Origin: Eubacterium sp.
GTDB taxonomy: Bacteria > Bacillota_A > Clostridia > Lachnospirales > Lachnospiraceae
Reading direction: 5' to 3'
Assembly (NCBI GenBank): GCA_024687845.1
Contig: JAILEL010000279.1
Coordinates: 1-13,968 of the forward strand
Length of the DNA stretch: 13,968 nucleotides
Part shown: positions 1 to 7,124 of the stretch, in pieces
How positions within the stretch are numbered: position 1 is the stretch's first letter
How the letters are laid out: every line of letters starts with the position of its first letter
The notes under the pieces: generated by a model
The model's database searches: none
Seen by the model: only the letters and a program-made list of their open reading frames with translations
Told to the model about the DNA's origin: nothing
Translations under genes and position numbers: made by a program

Positions 1-848
1 AGGATTTTGTAAAGGTTATAAGCACCTGTACCATCTCCCGGATCATCAAAAGGCTTTGCTGTATGTACGAACTTCTGATTAAACCATGTATTGTCACCGT
101 CTGTTATTGAGCCAAGATATGCATCCCATGCACCCATTGTCCAGCCTGCTGCATAATTGGTATATAATGGAATTGCATCTGTATTATCTTTGATCTTCTG
201 AAGAGCATCTATAAATTCATCAGGTGTCTTAGGAACATCTGTAATTCCTGCATCTGTAAATATCTTCTTATTATAAAGAACACCCTGTGCATTACCCATA
301 TAACCGATTCCATAGCAGAGATCATCCTTTTCCCACTGTTTAGGGAAATTGATATACTGATCCATCTCTTCTGTTGTTCCGTAAGGAATAAAGAATTCAG
401 ATAACTCAGCCTTGTCAATTGCCGGGATAAACATTATATCTCCCCAATTACCTGATGAAAGTCTAAGAAGTGAATCCTCTGCATAGTCAGTAATTGCTTC
501 TGTTTCTACAGTTATATTTGGATAAACCTTATTAAACTCAGCTATATAGTTTTCAATAGTTCCATCCTCCTGACGATCTGTTTTATGATGGAGCCATTTG
601 ATTGTTGTTGTAATGTCTGTGTAACTCTCCCCCAGTTTAATAGATGCATAAGTAGGAGCATCTCCCGCTTCTCCTGCACCACTTTCCTCTGTATCTGTTT
701 CCTCAACAGTTTCTGTTTCTTCTACAGTACCGGCTGTAGTTGCCTCTGTATCTCCTTTGTCCTCGGAACCGCCGTTTCCTCCGCAACCTGCTACAGAAAA
801 CGCCATAGATGCAGCTAACGCCATAGCCATAACCTTCTTCAACTTCAT
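1..848 (-). CDS. Sugar ABC transporter solute-binding lipoprotein (partial, C-terminus beyond window)
   Basis: This is the extracytoplasmic binding protein of a carbohydrate ABC importer, probably the manno-oligosaccharide receptor of this locus. The protein starts MKLKKVMAMALAAS and has a short basic N-terminus, a hydrophobic stretch and a lipobox ending VAGC at about residue 22, so it should be a lipid-anchored protein on the outer membrane face. A Thr/Glu-rich low-complexity linker follows to about residue 60. The mature domain contains segments typical of family 1 solute-binding proteins: IAEFNKVYPNITVE, LSSGNWGDIMFIP, GVLYNKKIFTDAGI and PKTPDEFIDALQKI. About 282 codons are visible; family members usually have 420-550 residues, so roughly a third or more is missing, as are any permease genes. 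An AGGAGG site lies 11 bases before the ATG. It has its own promoter and is a separate transcription unit from the enzymes. Specificity for mannan oligosaccharides is inferred from context only. Confidence 0.93.
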   Translation of the reverse strand, partial: MKLKKVMAMALAASMAFSVAGCGGNGGSEDKGDTEATTAGTVEETETVEETDTEESGAGEAGDAPTYASIKLGESYTDITTTIKWLHHKTDRQEDGTIENYIAEFNKVYPNITVETEAITDYAEDSLLRLSSGNWGDIMFIPAIDKAELSEFFIPYGTTEEMDQYINFPKQWEKDDLCYGIGYMGNAQGVLYNKKIFTDAGITDVPKTPDEFIDALQKIKDNTDAIPLYTNYAAGWTMGAWDAYLGSITDGDNTWFNQKFVHTAKPFDDPGDGTGAYNLYKI

Positions 849-858
849 AACTAAATTT

Positions 859-868
859 GCCTCCTTTC
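859..868 (-). promoter_or_regulatory. Ribosome binding site of the binding-protein gene
   Basis: The minus strand reads GAAAGGAGGC here, a near-perfect Shine-Dalgarno sequence that fixes the ATG at 848 as the start. Confidence 0.85.
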
Positions 869-888
869 TTTATTTACATTTAATTTTT

Positions 889-909
889 TAAGTAAATTTA
901 GTTAACTTA
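889..909 (-). promoter_or_regulatory. Putative operator (imperfect 21-bp palindrome) downstream of the promoter
   Basis: The outer arms are TAAGT and ACTTA, and 16 of 21 positions (including the self-paired centre partners) agree with the reverse complement. It contains TTAAGTAAA, which recurs before GH130_2, and sits between the -10 box and the ribosome binding site. Binding by the local LacI-family protein is inferred. Confidence 0.55.
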
Positions 910-916
910 TAATCAT

Positions 917-945
917 ATTTTACTTAATTATTGTTTCACTGTCAA
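917..945 (-). promoter_or_regulatory. σA-type promoter of the binding-protein gene
   Basis: On the minus strand a perfect -35 TTGACA (940-945) is followed by a 17-base spacer and the -10 TAAAAT (917-922). The spacer and -10 box run through AATTAAGTAAAAT, one of the putative operator motifs, so a repressor bound there would cover the -10 element. Confidence 0.8.
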
Positions 946-1057
946 CAATATTTTAGCAAAAATCATAAATTTTTTATCATTTTTTACCTTAAAAAAATTT
1001 ATTATCATTTTTTTATAGTTAAATTCGATTAAAATTCGCTAAATTAAAACTAAATTA

Positions 1058-3625
1058 TTAGCAACATGGTGCAGAAAATATAAAATCTGCATTTCCGGAG
1101 AATATCAGTTCACCCATTCCAGACGGTATAATGAAATGAGCGCCTTTATAATACCTTCTTCCATTGATATGAGCTGTCCCTTCTATAACCGAACCTATAA
1201 GAAATGGTTGATCTATTTTCAGAGTTTCCTCCTTCCGAAGCATTCCCTTCCATATCTTGTAATACTTGCATTCATAAAGCTCTGTTAACCATCCATCCTG
1301 TTCACACGCATGAACATTTTCATCCACGTAAGGAACACGTATTACATCCAGACTTTTCTCTATATGAAGTTCTCTGGGGACACCATTTTTCTTTCTGTCA
1401 TAGTCATACAGCCTATATGTAATATCGCTGTTCTGCTGGGTCTCGAGGATCATAATTCCGCCATTAATGGCATGAATCGTCCCTGGATTAATCTGAATAA
1501 AGTCCCCCTTCTTCACCGGGACCTTACGAAGGAGCTCATTCCATTTTCCTTCGTGGATCATTTGTCTTAGTTCTTCTTTAGTCGATGCATTATGCCCAAT
1601 GATAATATTCGCATCCGGTTCAGCCTCAAGAACATACCAGCACTCCATTTTTCCAAGAGATCCATTCTCATTAAGATCGGCATATTCATCATCAGGGTGA
1701 ACCTGTACACTCAGCTTATCGCTCGCATCTATTATTTTGGTGAGCAGTGGAAATCTGTCTCCCTTCAGATTACCGAATAGTTCCCTATGTTTCTTCCAAA
1801 GCTCCGATAGAAGCATTCCCTTATATTGTCCATCGGATACCCTCCCCGGACCGTTCGGATGCGCACTGATTGCCCAGCACTCTCCCGTCTTATCGCTTGG
1901 AATGTCATATCCGAATTCACTTCTCATCTTCGAGCCGCCCCAGATTTCTTCCTTAAAGTAAGGACTTATATTTATAATATCGGTTACTGCCTTTCTGAAT
2001 GGTGCAAGAGGTATATGCCTGTTGTTATAAATATTCACTTTTCCGTAGTCAAAGAAGGCATAACGAACGGATATAACTTCACTCTCCTCACAGATAATTA
2101 TCCTGTTCCTATCTATCTCAACCTGCTTTGGAACCCGCCATGTAAATACCTTATTTCCATTCTCATCGACAGTATCCATAGCTTCTATCTCCAAACCGAA
2201 AATCTCACCCTTTTCTGAAGAAGTGCTTTCCTTTCTGATATCCAGCAGTTCATTGTCTTCCAGAATTATATCTCCATAGGTGTTATCCAGTTCAAGAACA
2301 ACTCCTTCGCTAGTCCTATACACTCTCGATATCTCCATATGGGTTGCACCTGCATTTTCATCTAAATATATCTTCTTCAGAACCTCTTCCGAGATTCTCT
2401 CTCCTGGAGTCTTTTTGTTTACCGGATGAATATTATCGTATTCACCAAGATCTATCAGCGGAACCATTATCATAGAATCGTATTCACCACAGACCCTTTC
2501 CTGGGCTTCTCTGATATAAGCCCATTTTCTGACATCCTCTTCATTTCCTGCCAAAAACATAGGCAGCTGTACCAAAACGATGGGAAGATTCTCTTCACAA
2601 AAAAGTGCTCTATACTCAGCAACCAGTTTACGAAGAAGTACCATGTAGATGCTCTCATAAGACATATCGTCACACCTTGACTTAGCTTTAATATCCTCAT
2701 AATTTCTAACCGCATCTTCTTCGCCCTGATAGTAAATAATTCCTCTAACGGTATATGGAGCAACCCTCTTTACCATCGTTTCTATTAGTCCGCCTGGTCT
2801 GAATGCAGACTTTTGTCCCGCTGGTGGCGGCCATGGATAATCCCCTGCCATTTTACGAAGTTCTCCTGGAGTAATATCCGGATTCTCTTTTGTTAATTCC
2901 GAAGACACCTTCAGATAGTTCTCAACAGCTTCGTTATAGGCATTAACTTCTACAAGATATTCTGCCTCAGTCTTTCCTTCGATAGCTTTTTTATATTCCT
3001 CCACATAGAGCATTCCTTCTGGCACAGACTTAAGTATTCTGTCCTGAAGCCAGCAGCTGATGGATGTACCTCCCCAGTAACAATCGACGATTCCTACCGG
3101 AATTTTGAGGTTTTCATGCAATTTTTGTGCAAAAAAATAACCGATGGCTGACATTTCAGAAAAATCTCCATTTTGACACCTATGCCAATACAGTTTTTCC
3201 TCTTCCTTCAGGAAGTCATCATCAATTACCGGTGCTTTGATTGCCTTAAAGTATCTTATCTCAGGATAATCGGCCTTCTGAATCGCCTCCGTTCCTCCGT
3301 CAGAATTCTGTAATTCAAATTCGATGTTGGACTGGCCATTATCAAACCATACTTCTCCGTATAAGATATCCCTTATGATTTTTACTGTTTTTGCACCTTT
3401 TACTTTATTTGGTTCAGTTACAGCACTGATCACCATCTCATAAGGTCCGCCCGCGGCGTGAGCCGGGAGTTTTATAAACCATTTTCCCGGCAGAACCGCA
3501 TCTCTTACTTTAATATTATCAATTTCTATATTGATTATTTCCGACGTATCGGATTCCCCGAATACATATATCTCTTTATCTCTCTGGAGAACCATTCCAT
3601 CGGAAAAGATTGCTGCAAGTTTCAT
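1058..3625 (-). CDS. Two-module protein: SGNH acetylesterase (sialate O-acetylesterase-like) fused to class I phosphomannose isomerase
   Basis: One uninterrupted 855-residue frame holds two enzymes. Residues 1-545 resemble sialate O-acetylesterase-type SGNH esterases: MVLQRD near the N-terminus, nucleophile Ser99 in NGQSNIEFE, YYQGEE at 298-303 and the D397-x-x-H400 pair. The closing β-domain ends VRYAFFDYG...IPLAPFRK, which is where such proteins normally stop. From about residue 551 a nearly complete class I mannose-6-phosphate isomerase follows: FKEEIWGG, TGECWAISAHP, QVHPDD (His643), Glu661, NPGTIHAI (His718) and QQNSDITYRLYDYDR. The three metal-ligand positions expected from Bacillus ManA are present. 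There is no signal peptide, so it should be cytoplasmic. The likely roles are removing acetyl groups from imported manno-oligosaccharides and converting mannose 6-phosphate to fructose 6-phosphate. A GAGGAG site lies about 5 bases before the ATG. It is last in the enzyme run, 67 bases after GH130_1. The CAZy esterase family (CE17, CE20 or other) cannot be decided here. Confidence 0.92.
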   Translation of the reverse strand: MKLAAIFSDGMVLQRDKEIYVFGESDTSEIINIEIDNIKVRDAVLPGKWFIKLPAHAAGGPYEMVISAVTEPNKVKGAKTVKIIRDILYGEVWFDNGQSNIEFELQNSDGGTEAIQKADYPEIRYFKAIKAPVIDDDFLKEEEKLYWHRCQNGDFSEMSAIGYFFAQKLHENLKIPVGIVDCYWGGTSISCWLQDRILKSVPEGMLYVEEYKKAIEGKTEAEYLVEVNAYNEAVENYLKVSSELTKENPDITPGELRKMAGDYPWPPPAGQKSAFRPGGLIETMVKRVAPYTVRGIIYYQGEEDAVRNYEDIKAKSRCDDMSYESIYMVLLRKLVAEYRALFCEENLPIVLVQLPMFLAGNEEDVRKWAYIREAQERVCGEYDSMIMVPLIDLGEYDNIHPVNKKTPGERISEEVLKKIYLDENAGATHMEISRVYRTSEGVVLELDNTYGDIILEDNELLDIRKESTSSEKGEIFGLEIEAMDTVDENGNKVFTWRVPKQVEIDRNRIIICEESEVISVRYAFFDYGKVNIYNNRHIPLAPFRKAVTDIINISPYFKEEIWGGSKMRSEFGYDIPSDKTGECWAISAHPNGPGRVSDGQYKGMLLSELWKKHRELFGNLKGDRFPLLTKIIDASDKLSVQVHPDDEYADLNENGSLGKMECWYVLEAEPDANIIIGHNASTKEELRQMIHEGKWNELLRKVPVKKGDFIQINPGTIHAINGGIMILETQQNSDITYRLYDYDRKKNGVPRELHIEKSLDVIRVPYVDENVHACEQDGWLTELYECKYYKIWKGMLRKEETLKIDQPFLIGSVIEGTAHINGRRYYKGAHFIIPSGMGELIFSGNADFIFSAPCC

Positions 3626-3692
3626 TATTCTCCTCGCTTTTCTTATTTTGCTTTCTTACTTCACTTTCTCATTTCAATCTCTTATTTCATTT
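3626..3692 (-). other. Purine-rich intergenic spacer with degenerate repeats
   Basis: Between the GH130_1 stop and the fusion gene, the minus strand is almost all purines with scattered T, in repeated GAAAT / GAAAG / GTAAG units. No hairpin or promoter pair is evident. It ends in the ribosome binding site of the fusion gene and may be an unstructured translation leader, or it may simply be drifted sequence. Confidence 0.4.
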
Positions 3693-4871
3693 TCATATTT
3701 CGTTTTTTCTCATATAATCCAGATTATTATCTATAAGTTCACATCTCTGTTTTACTGAGAGAACTGAACGCAGTGGATCCTCCGGCGTATTAAACACGTA
3801 ATCCTTAAGCTTTTCCACAGTTGTGGTTGCAACATGAAGTCTTGTATCTGAAGAAGCATAGTATATATAAACCTCGTTTTGATCGTTTACTATCGCTCCA
3901 TTGGTAAATACAACATTCCCCACATCTCCTACTCGTTCTTCTCCCAAAGGCGCGATCAGATATCCCGAAGGTTCTGCGATCACTTTAGAAGGACATTTAA
4001 GATCCGTGGCAAAGCAGTATATGACATATCTAAGACCTGCTGCGGTATTTCGAACACCGTGAGCTATATGAATGTACCCTTTGTCAGTCTTTATCGGTGT
4101 TGCTCCCGCTCCATTTTTCGATTCTGTTATGGTATGATACTTCCTTCTGCTGGTGATAAGCTCCTCATCTATAACTGCGTTCGTTATATCCTCGCAAAGT
4201 CCGAAGCCAACTCCTCCACCAGAGCCAGTATCTATAAAATCATCCATAGGTCTTGTGTAGAAAGCATACTTTCCTTCTACAAACTCAGGATAAAGGACAC
4301 AGTTTCTCTGCTGAGCTGAGTGAAGTGTTTTAAGATTCGGCAGTCTCTCCCAGTTCTTCATGTCCTTTGTTCTTACGATTCCAGCTTCAGCAACTGCAGC
4401 AGACATATCATTTACAGTCTTATCCTTACTCTCAGAGCAGAACACTCCGTAGATCCAGCCATCTTCATGTCTGGTGAGACGCATATCGTAGACATTTGTT
4501 TCTTCCGGATACATGTCTGGAAGTAATATCGGATAGTCGAGAAATCTGAAGCCATCCACACCATTATCTGATACTGCTACTCCGAAGAAGGATTTTCTGT
4601 CATTTCCTTCAATTCTTGGTATAAGATAGTATTTGCCCTCAAAGAATATAGCGCCAGAGTTAAAAACTGCATTCACTCCCAGACGTTCCATGAAATAAGG
4701 ATTCGTATCGGGATTAAGATCATATCTCCAATGTAGTGGAACATGATGTCTTGTAAGTACAGGATATTTCCAACGGTCATATATTCCATTGTAGAAATCC
4801 GTTTTCTCATTCTTTCTGTTTATAAGGTTCTCGTATTTGTTCTTTTCTTTTTCGTAATTCTCAGCAAACAT
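3693..4871 (-). CDS. GH130_1 4-O-β-mannosylglucose phosphorylase
   Basis: The predicted reaction is phosphorolysis of β-1,4-mannosyl-glucose to α-mannose 1-phosphate and glucose in the cytoplasm. The 392-residue protein has the GH130 five-bladed propeller signatures: [40 protein letters not shown], the catalytic acid in NVYDMRLT (about Asp129), [12 protein letters not shown], and [22 protein letters not shown]. The length and the [11 protein letters not shown] segment fit subfamily 1 (Bacteroides and Ruminococcus mannosylglucose phosphorylases) rather than subfamily 2, which is represented by the other GH130 gene here. ATG at 4871 is preferred over an in-frame GTG at 4883 because GGAGG lies 6 bases ahead of it. 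It follows the epimerase gene by 25 bases; the epimerase makes its substrate. There is no secretion signal. Confidence 0.93.
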   Translation of the reverse strand: MFAENYEKEKNKYENLINRKNEKTDFYNGIYDRWKYPVLTRHHVPLHWRYDLNPDTNPYFMERLGVNAVFNSGAIFFEGKYYLIPRIEGNDRKSFFGVAVSDNGVDGFRFLDYPILLPDMYPEETNVYDMRLTRHEDGWIYGVFCSESKDKTVNDMSAAVAEAGIVRTKDMKNWERLPNLKTLHSAQQRNCVLYPEFVEGKYAFYTRPMDDFIDTGSGGGVGFGLCEDITNAVIDEELITSRRKYHTITESKNGAGATPIKTDKGYIHIAHGVRNTAAGLRYVIYCFATDLKCPSKVIAEPSGYLIAPLGEERVGDVGNVVFTNGAIVNDQNEVYIYYASSDTRLHVATTTVEKLKDYVFNTPEDPLRSVLSVKQRCELIDNNLDYMRKNEI

Positions 4872-4896
4872 ATCTACCTCCACAAGTAAGTCTCTT

Positions 4897-6108
4897 CTAT
4901 AACCTCTTTAATATTTCAAAATACATTCTTCCGTTGTGATATGGACATTTCCATGGGCTTACAAATTCTTTATCCTTCATAGGATTTCCTTCCTTATCCA
5001 CTCCCCAAAACCACTCTGAGCCAGGTCGTCCGTCCACAAAATGGTGCTCTATAAACTGCCATATATTACATGCTGCGCTTAGATAATCCTTTCTCGAATT
5101 ATCCTTGTTATATCCATTTATAAAACCTATTACTGACTCGCATTCTACCCACCAGATTCTGTCTTCCAGAACATGCCCATTCTCGGCTTCTGCCGGAACG
5201 GATTCGCCTGAAAATGCGCATTTGTAGATTTTCTCTGTCAGAATATCCGTTATATCCTGCATATCATATTTTGTTCCCTTATAGCCCAGAATATCCACAG
5301 TTCTGTCTATCAGCCACGCAGCTTCTATATCATGTCCGAAGGAATGAAGGTCTATCAATGAGTCATAATCTTTATCAAAGAAAACCTCCAGTCTCTGCTT
5401 TTCTGAGTCATAAACCTTGTCTCTGAATATCTCTAGTATTTCAGTAATTTTCTTTCTTACCTCAATTGCTCTCCTTTTATCTGGAAGAACTCTGTAAAGC
5501 TCTGTATACGCTTCCATAACATGCAGAAGTGTATTCATAGTTCTTACTGCCATTACGCCATTTTCGGAAAGCTTCTCATTGGATGCAGGAATAAATCTTC
5601 TGTCAAAAGCCTCGAGATACCCATTCTTGTCTCTAAGCTTGTCCTCAATTATTCTGAATAACTGATAAGCTAGATCAAGTGCAGTCTCATCACCAGCTGC
5701 TTCGTAATAAGAGGAAAGTGCATAAACCTGAAAGGCCTGGCAATAGGTATGCTTTGTCTCATCCAGTGGCTTGCCATCACTTGTTACTGACCAGAACACT
5801 CCGCCTTCCTCGTTATCCCAAAATGCCTTCTTAAAATATTCAAAGCTGTGTTTTGCATATTTAAGCATTGATTCATCTTTTAATACCGTATATGCATTTG
5901 AGAAAAACCACATGATTCTGCTGTTTAGAATGCATCCTTTTTCTGCATTTTTATCCAGATTCAGATCAAAATCCAGGAGACCGTAATATCCTCCCCTTTC
6001 TTCATCGATCATGCCCTTCCAGAAGGGAATCACGTGATTCTCGAATTCCTTCTTCATTTCATTTTTTATCGTTTTTATCATATCTTTCTCATATAACAGA
6101 TCTGCCAT
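4897..6108 (-). CDS. Cellobiose 2-epimerase-type enzyme (mannobiose to mannosyl-glucose)
   Basis: This is a member of the N-acylglucosamine 2-epimerase superfamily, an (α/α)6 barrel of usual length (403 residues). Visible active-site residues match cellobiose 2-epimerases: Arg64 in LNSRIMW, His196 in [11 protein letters not shown], His259 and Glu262 in [11 protein letters not shown], the WWVECE segment near 319-324, and His391 in [11 protein letters not shown]. The conserved [11 protein letters not shown] and SFGHD segments favour the disaccharide 2-epimerase branch over sugar-monomer epimerases. In mannan pathways such enzymes convert β-1,4-mannobiose to mannosyl-glucose, the substrate of the following GH130_1 gene. 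The start codon shares one base with the stop codon of the esterase upstream (TAATG arrangement), which suggests translational coupling. It is cytoplasmic. Substrate choice is inferred from context. Confidence 0.93.
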   Translation of the reverse strand: MADLLYEKDMIKTIKNEMKKEFENHVIPFWKGMIDEERGGYYGLLDFDLNLDKNAEKGCILNSRIMWFFSNAYTVLKDESMLKYAKHSFEYFKKAFWDNEEGGVFWSVTSDGKPLDETKHTYCQAFQVYALSSYYEAAGDETALDLAYQLFRIIEDKLRDKNGYLEAFDRRFIPASNEKLSENGVMAVRTMNTLLHVMEAYTELYRVLPDKRRAIEVRKKITEILEIFRDKVYDSEKQRLEVFFDKDYDSLIDLHSFGHDIEAAWLIDRTVDILGYKGTKYDMQDITDILTEKIYKCAFSGESVPAEAENGHVLEDRIWWVECESVIGFINGYNKDNSRKDYLSAACNIWQFIEHHFVDGRPGSEWFWGVDKEGNPMKDKEFVSPWKCPYHNGRMYFEILKRL

Positions 6109-7121
6109 TATATAAGCCCTTCCTTTTTCATAAATTCATATATTCTATCCGCGTCTTTTCTGTGAGTTGCTTCTGTCGGATGGCCACAAGCTACTCCGTC
6201 CGCCTCCGTGTCATGTAGTGGGAGTTCAAACGAATATACATTTTCAAACCCCTGTCTACGTACCTTTTCAACAACCATTTCAACGTATTCGTATACATCC
6301 GTAGAAAGTGTACCAACCAGGCAGATGATTGAGGCTTTTTCATAGGCCATTCGAAGCGTGTAGAGGAAGCTCTCATAGGCGCTTTCGAAGCCTTCTCCTA
6401 CGCATTTATCATTCAGATGTCCGCTGTCATTTGTTCCAAGATTTATGAAAATGTAATCTGGCACAAATCTTGTATAGTCTTCTCTTTTATCCTTATCGTA
6501 GAAGTAGTTCGTAAATGGATATATATTCGGAATTACATTCACTCTGTCCCCCGTATATTCCACAAACATTCCATATCCGGAAACACTTACCCATTCAGCC
6601 TCCCAGTTGCATTTTTCAGTGAGAAATGCAGCGTAGCTTTTTTCACCGTCTTCCAGCCTTACCGAATATTCCTGATCCGGTTCTCCCAGAACACCGAATC
6701 CGCAGCTTATGGAATCTCCTATAAACTGCGCCTTTTTCCTCTTTGTATCCTTCTCAAACGGAAGAAGAACACCCTCAACATGCAGCATGCAGACAGCCGC
6801 ATAAGACATGGCAGCCTCAGTTATCTTAACTATCTTTACCCTGTGAATACCTTCCTCAAAGGCTGCAAGCTCGATCTTTTCATATCTTTCGGTAAGTACC
6901 ACTTCCTTAACAGGTACATCGTCCACATATATTCTGAGTCCCGGCTGATTTACAGAAACATTCTCTCCTGTTTCAAACTCGGCACTTATACCAGTTCCCT
7001 GAACTGTAAGCTCCATAGAACTGTTGGTATACCCCAGAACTGCCTTTCCATTTTTCAGAATAATTCGGCCTGTGAGACCAAAGTATTTCTTGTTCGATAT
7101 ATTTATTCCATAGGTACCCAT
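6108..7121 (-). CDS. CE2-type SGNH acetylesterase (mannan deacetylation)
   Basis: This is a 337-residue protein with the CE2 layout: an N-terminal β-sandwich (about 1-120, including the segment SNKKYFGLTGRI and YAAVCMLHVEG at its end) followed by an SGNH hydrolase domain. The nucleophile is Ser137 in FIGDSISCGFG; the oxyanion-hole regions are SGYG (181-184) and NLGTND (227-232); the likely catalytic His is His314 in GVACGHP. No signal peptide is present, so it acts on imported oligosaccharides. CE2 enzymes of mannan loci remove O-acetyl groups from mannosyl units. It begins 3 bases after the GH36 stop codon and overlaps the epimerase start by one base, so the three genes are tightly coupled. 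With the esterase module of the fusion gene, the locus has two unrelated deacetylases, probably acting at different acetyl positions. Confidence 0.9.
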   Translation of the reverse strand: MGTYGINISNKKYFGLTGRIILKNGKAVLGYTNSSMELTVQGTGISAEFETGENVSVNQPGLRIYVDDVPVKEVVLTERYEKIELAAFEEGIHRVKIVKITEAAMSYAAVCMLHVEGVLLPFEKDTKRKKAQFIGDSISCGFGVLGEPDQEYSVRLEDGEKSYAAFLTEKCNWEAEWVSVSGYGMFVEYTGDRVNVIPNIYPFTNYFYDKDKREDYTRFVPDYIFINLGTNDSGHLNDKCVGEGFESAYESFLYTLRMAYEKASIICLVGTLSTDVYEYVEMVVEKVRRQGFENVYSFELPLHDTEADGVACGHPTEATHRKDADRIYEFMKKEGLI

Positions 7122-7124
7122 GTT

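Noticed and set aside
585..818. A plus-strand open frame with Cys-rich hydrophobic translation
   Set aside because: It is antisense to the Thr/Glu-rich linker and signal peptide of the binding protein; composition explains it.
958..985. AT-only hairpin with T-tract as terminator of the enzyme run
   Set aside because: The stem is nearly all A/T with a C-C mismatch and lies about 70 bases after the stop codon; too weak to call, so where the fusion transcript ends is unclear.
1975..1990. Fusion as a sequencing frameshift artefact
   Set aside because: Both modules are in the same frame with no missing or duplicated motif at the joint; an error would have to have removed a stop codon and a start cleanly. 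It remains a check to make rather than the best reading.
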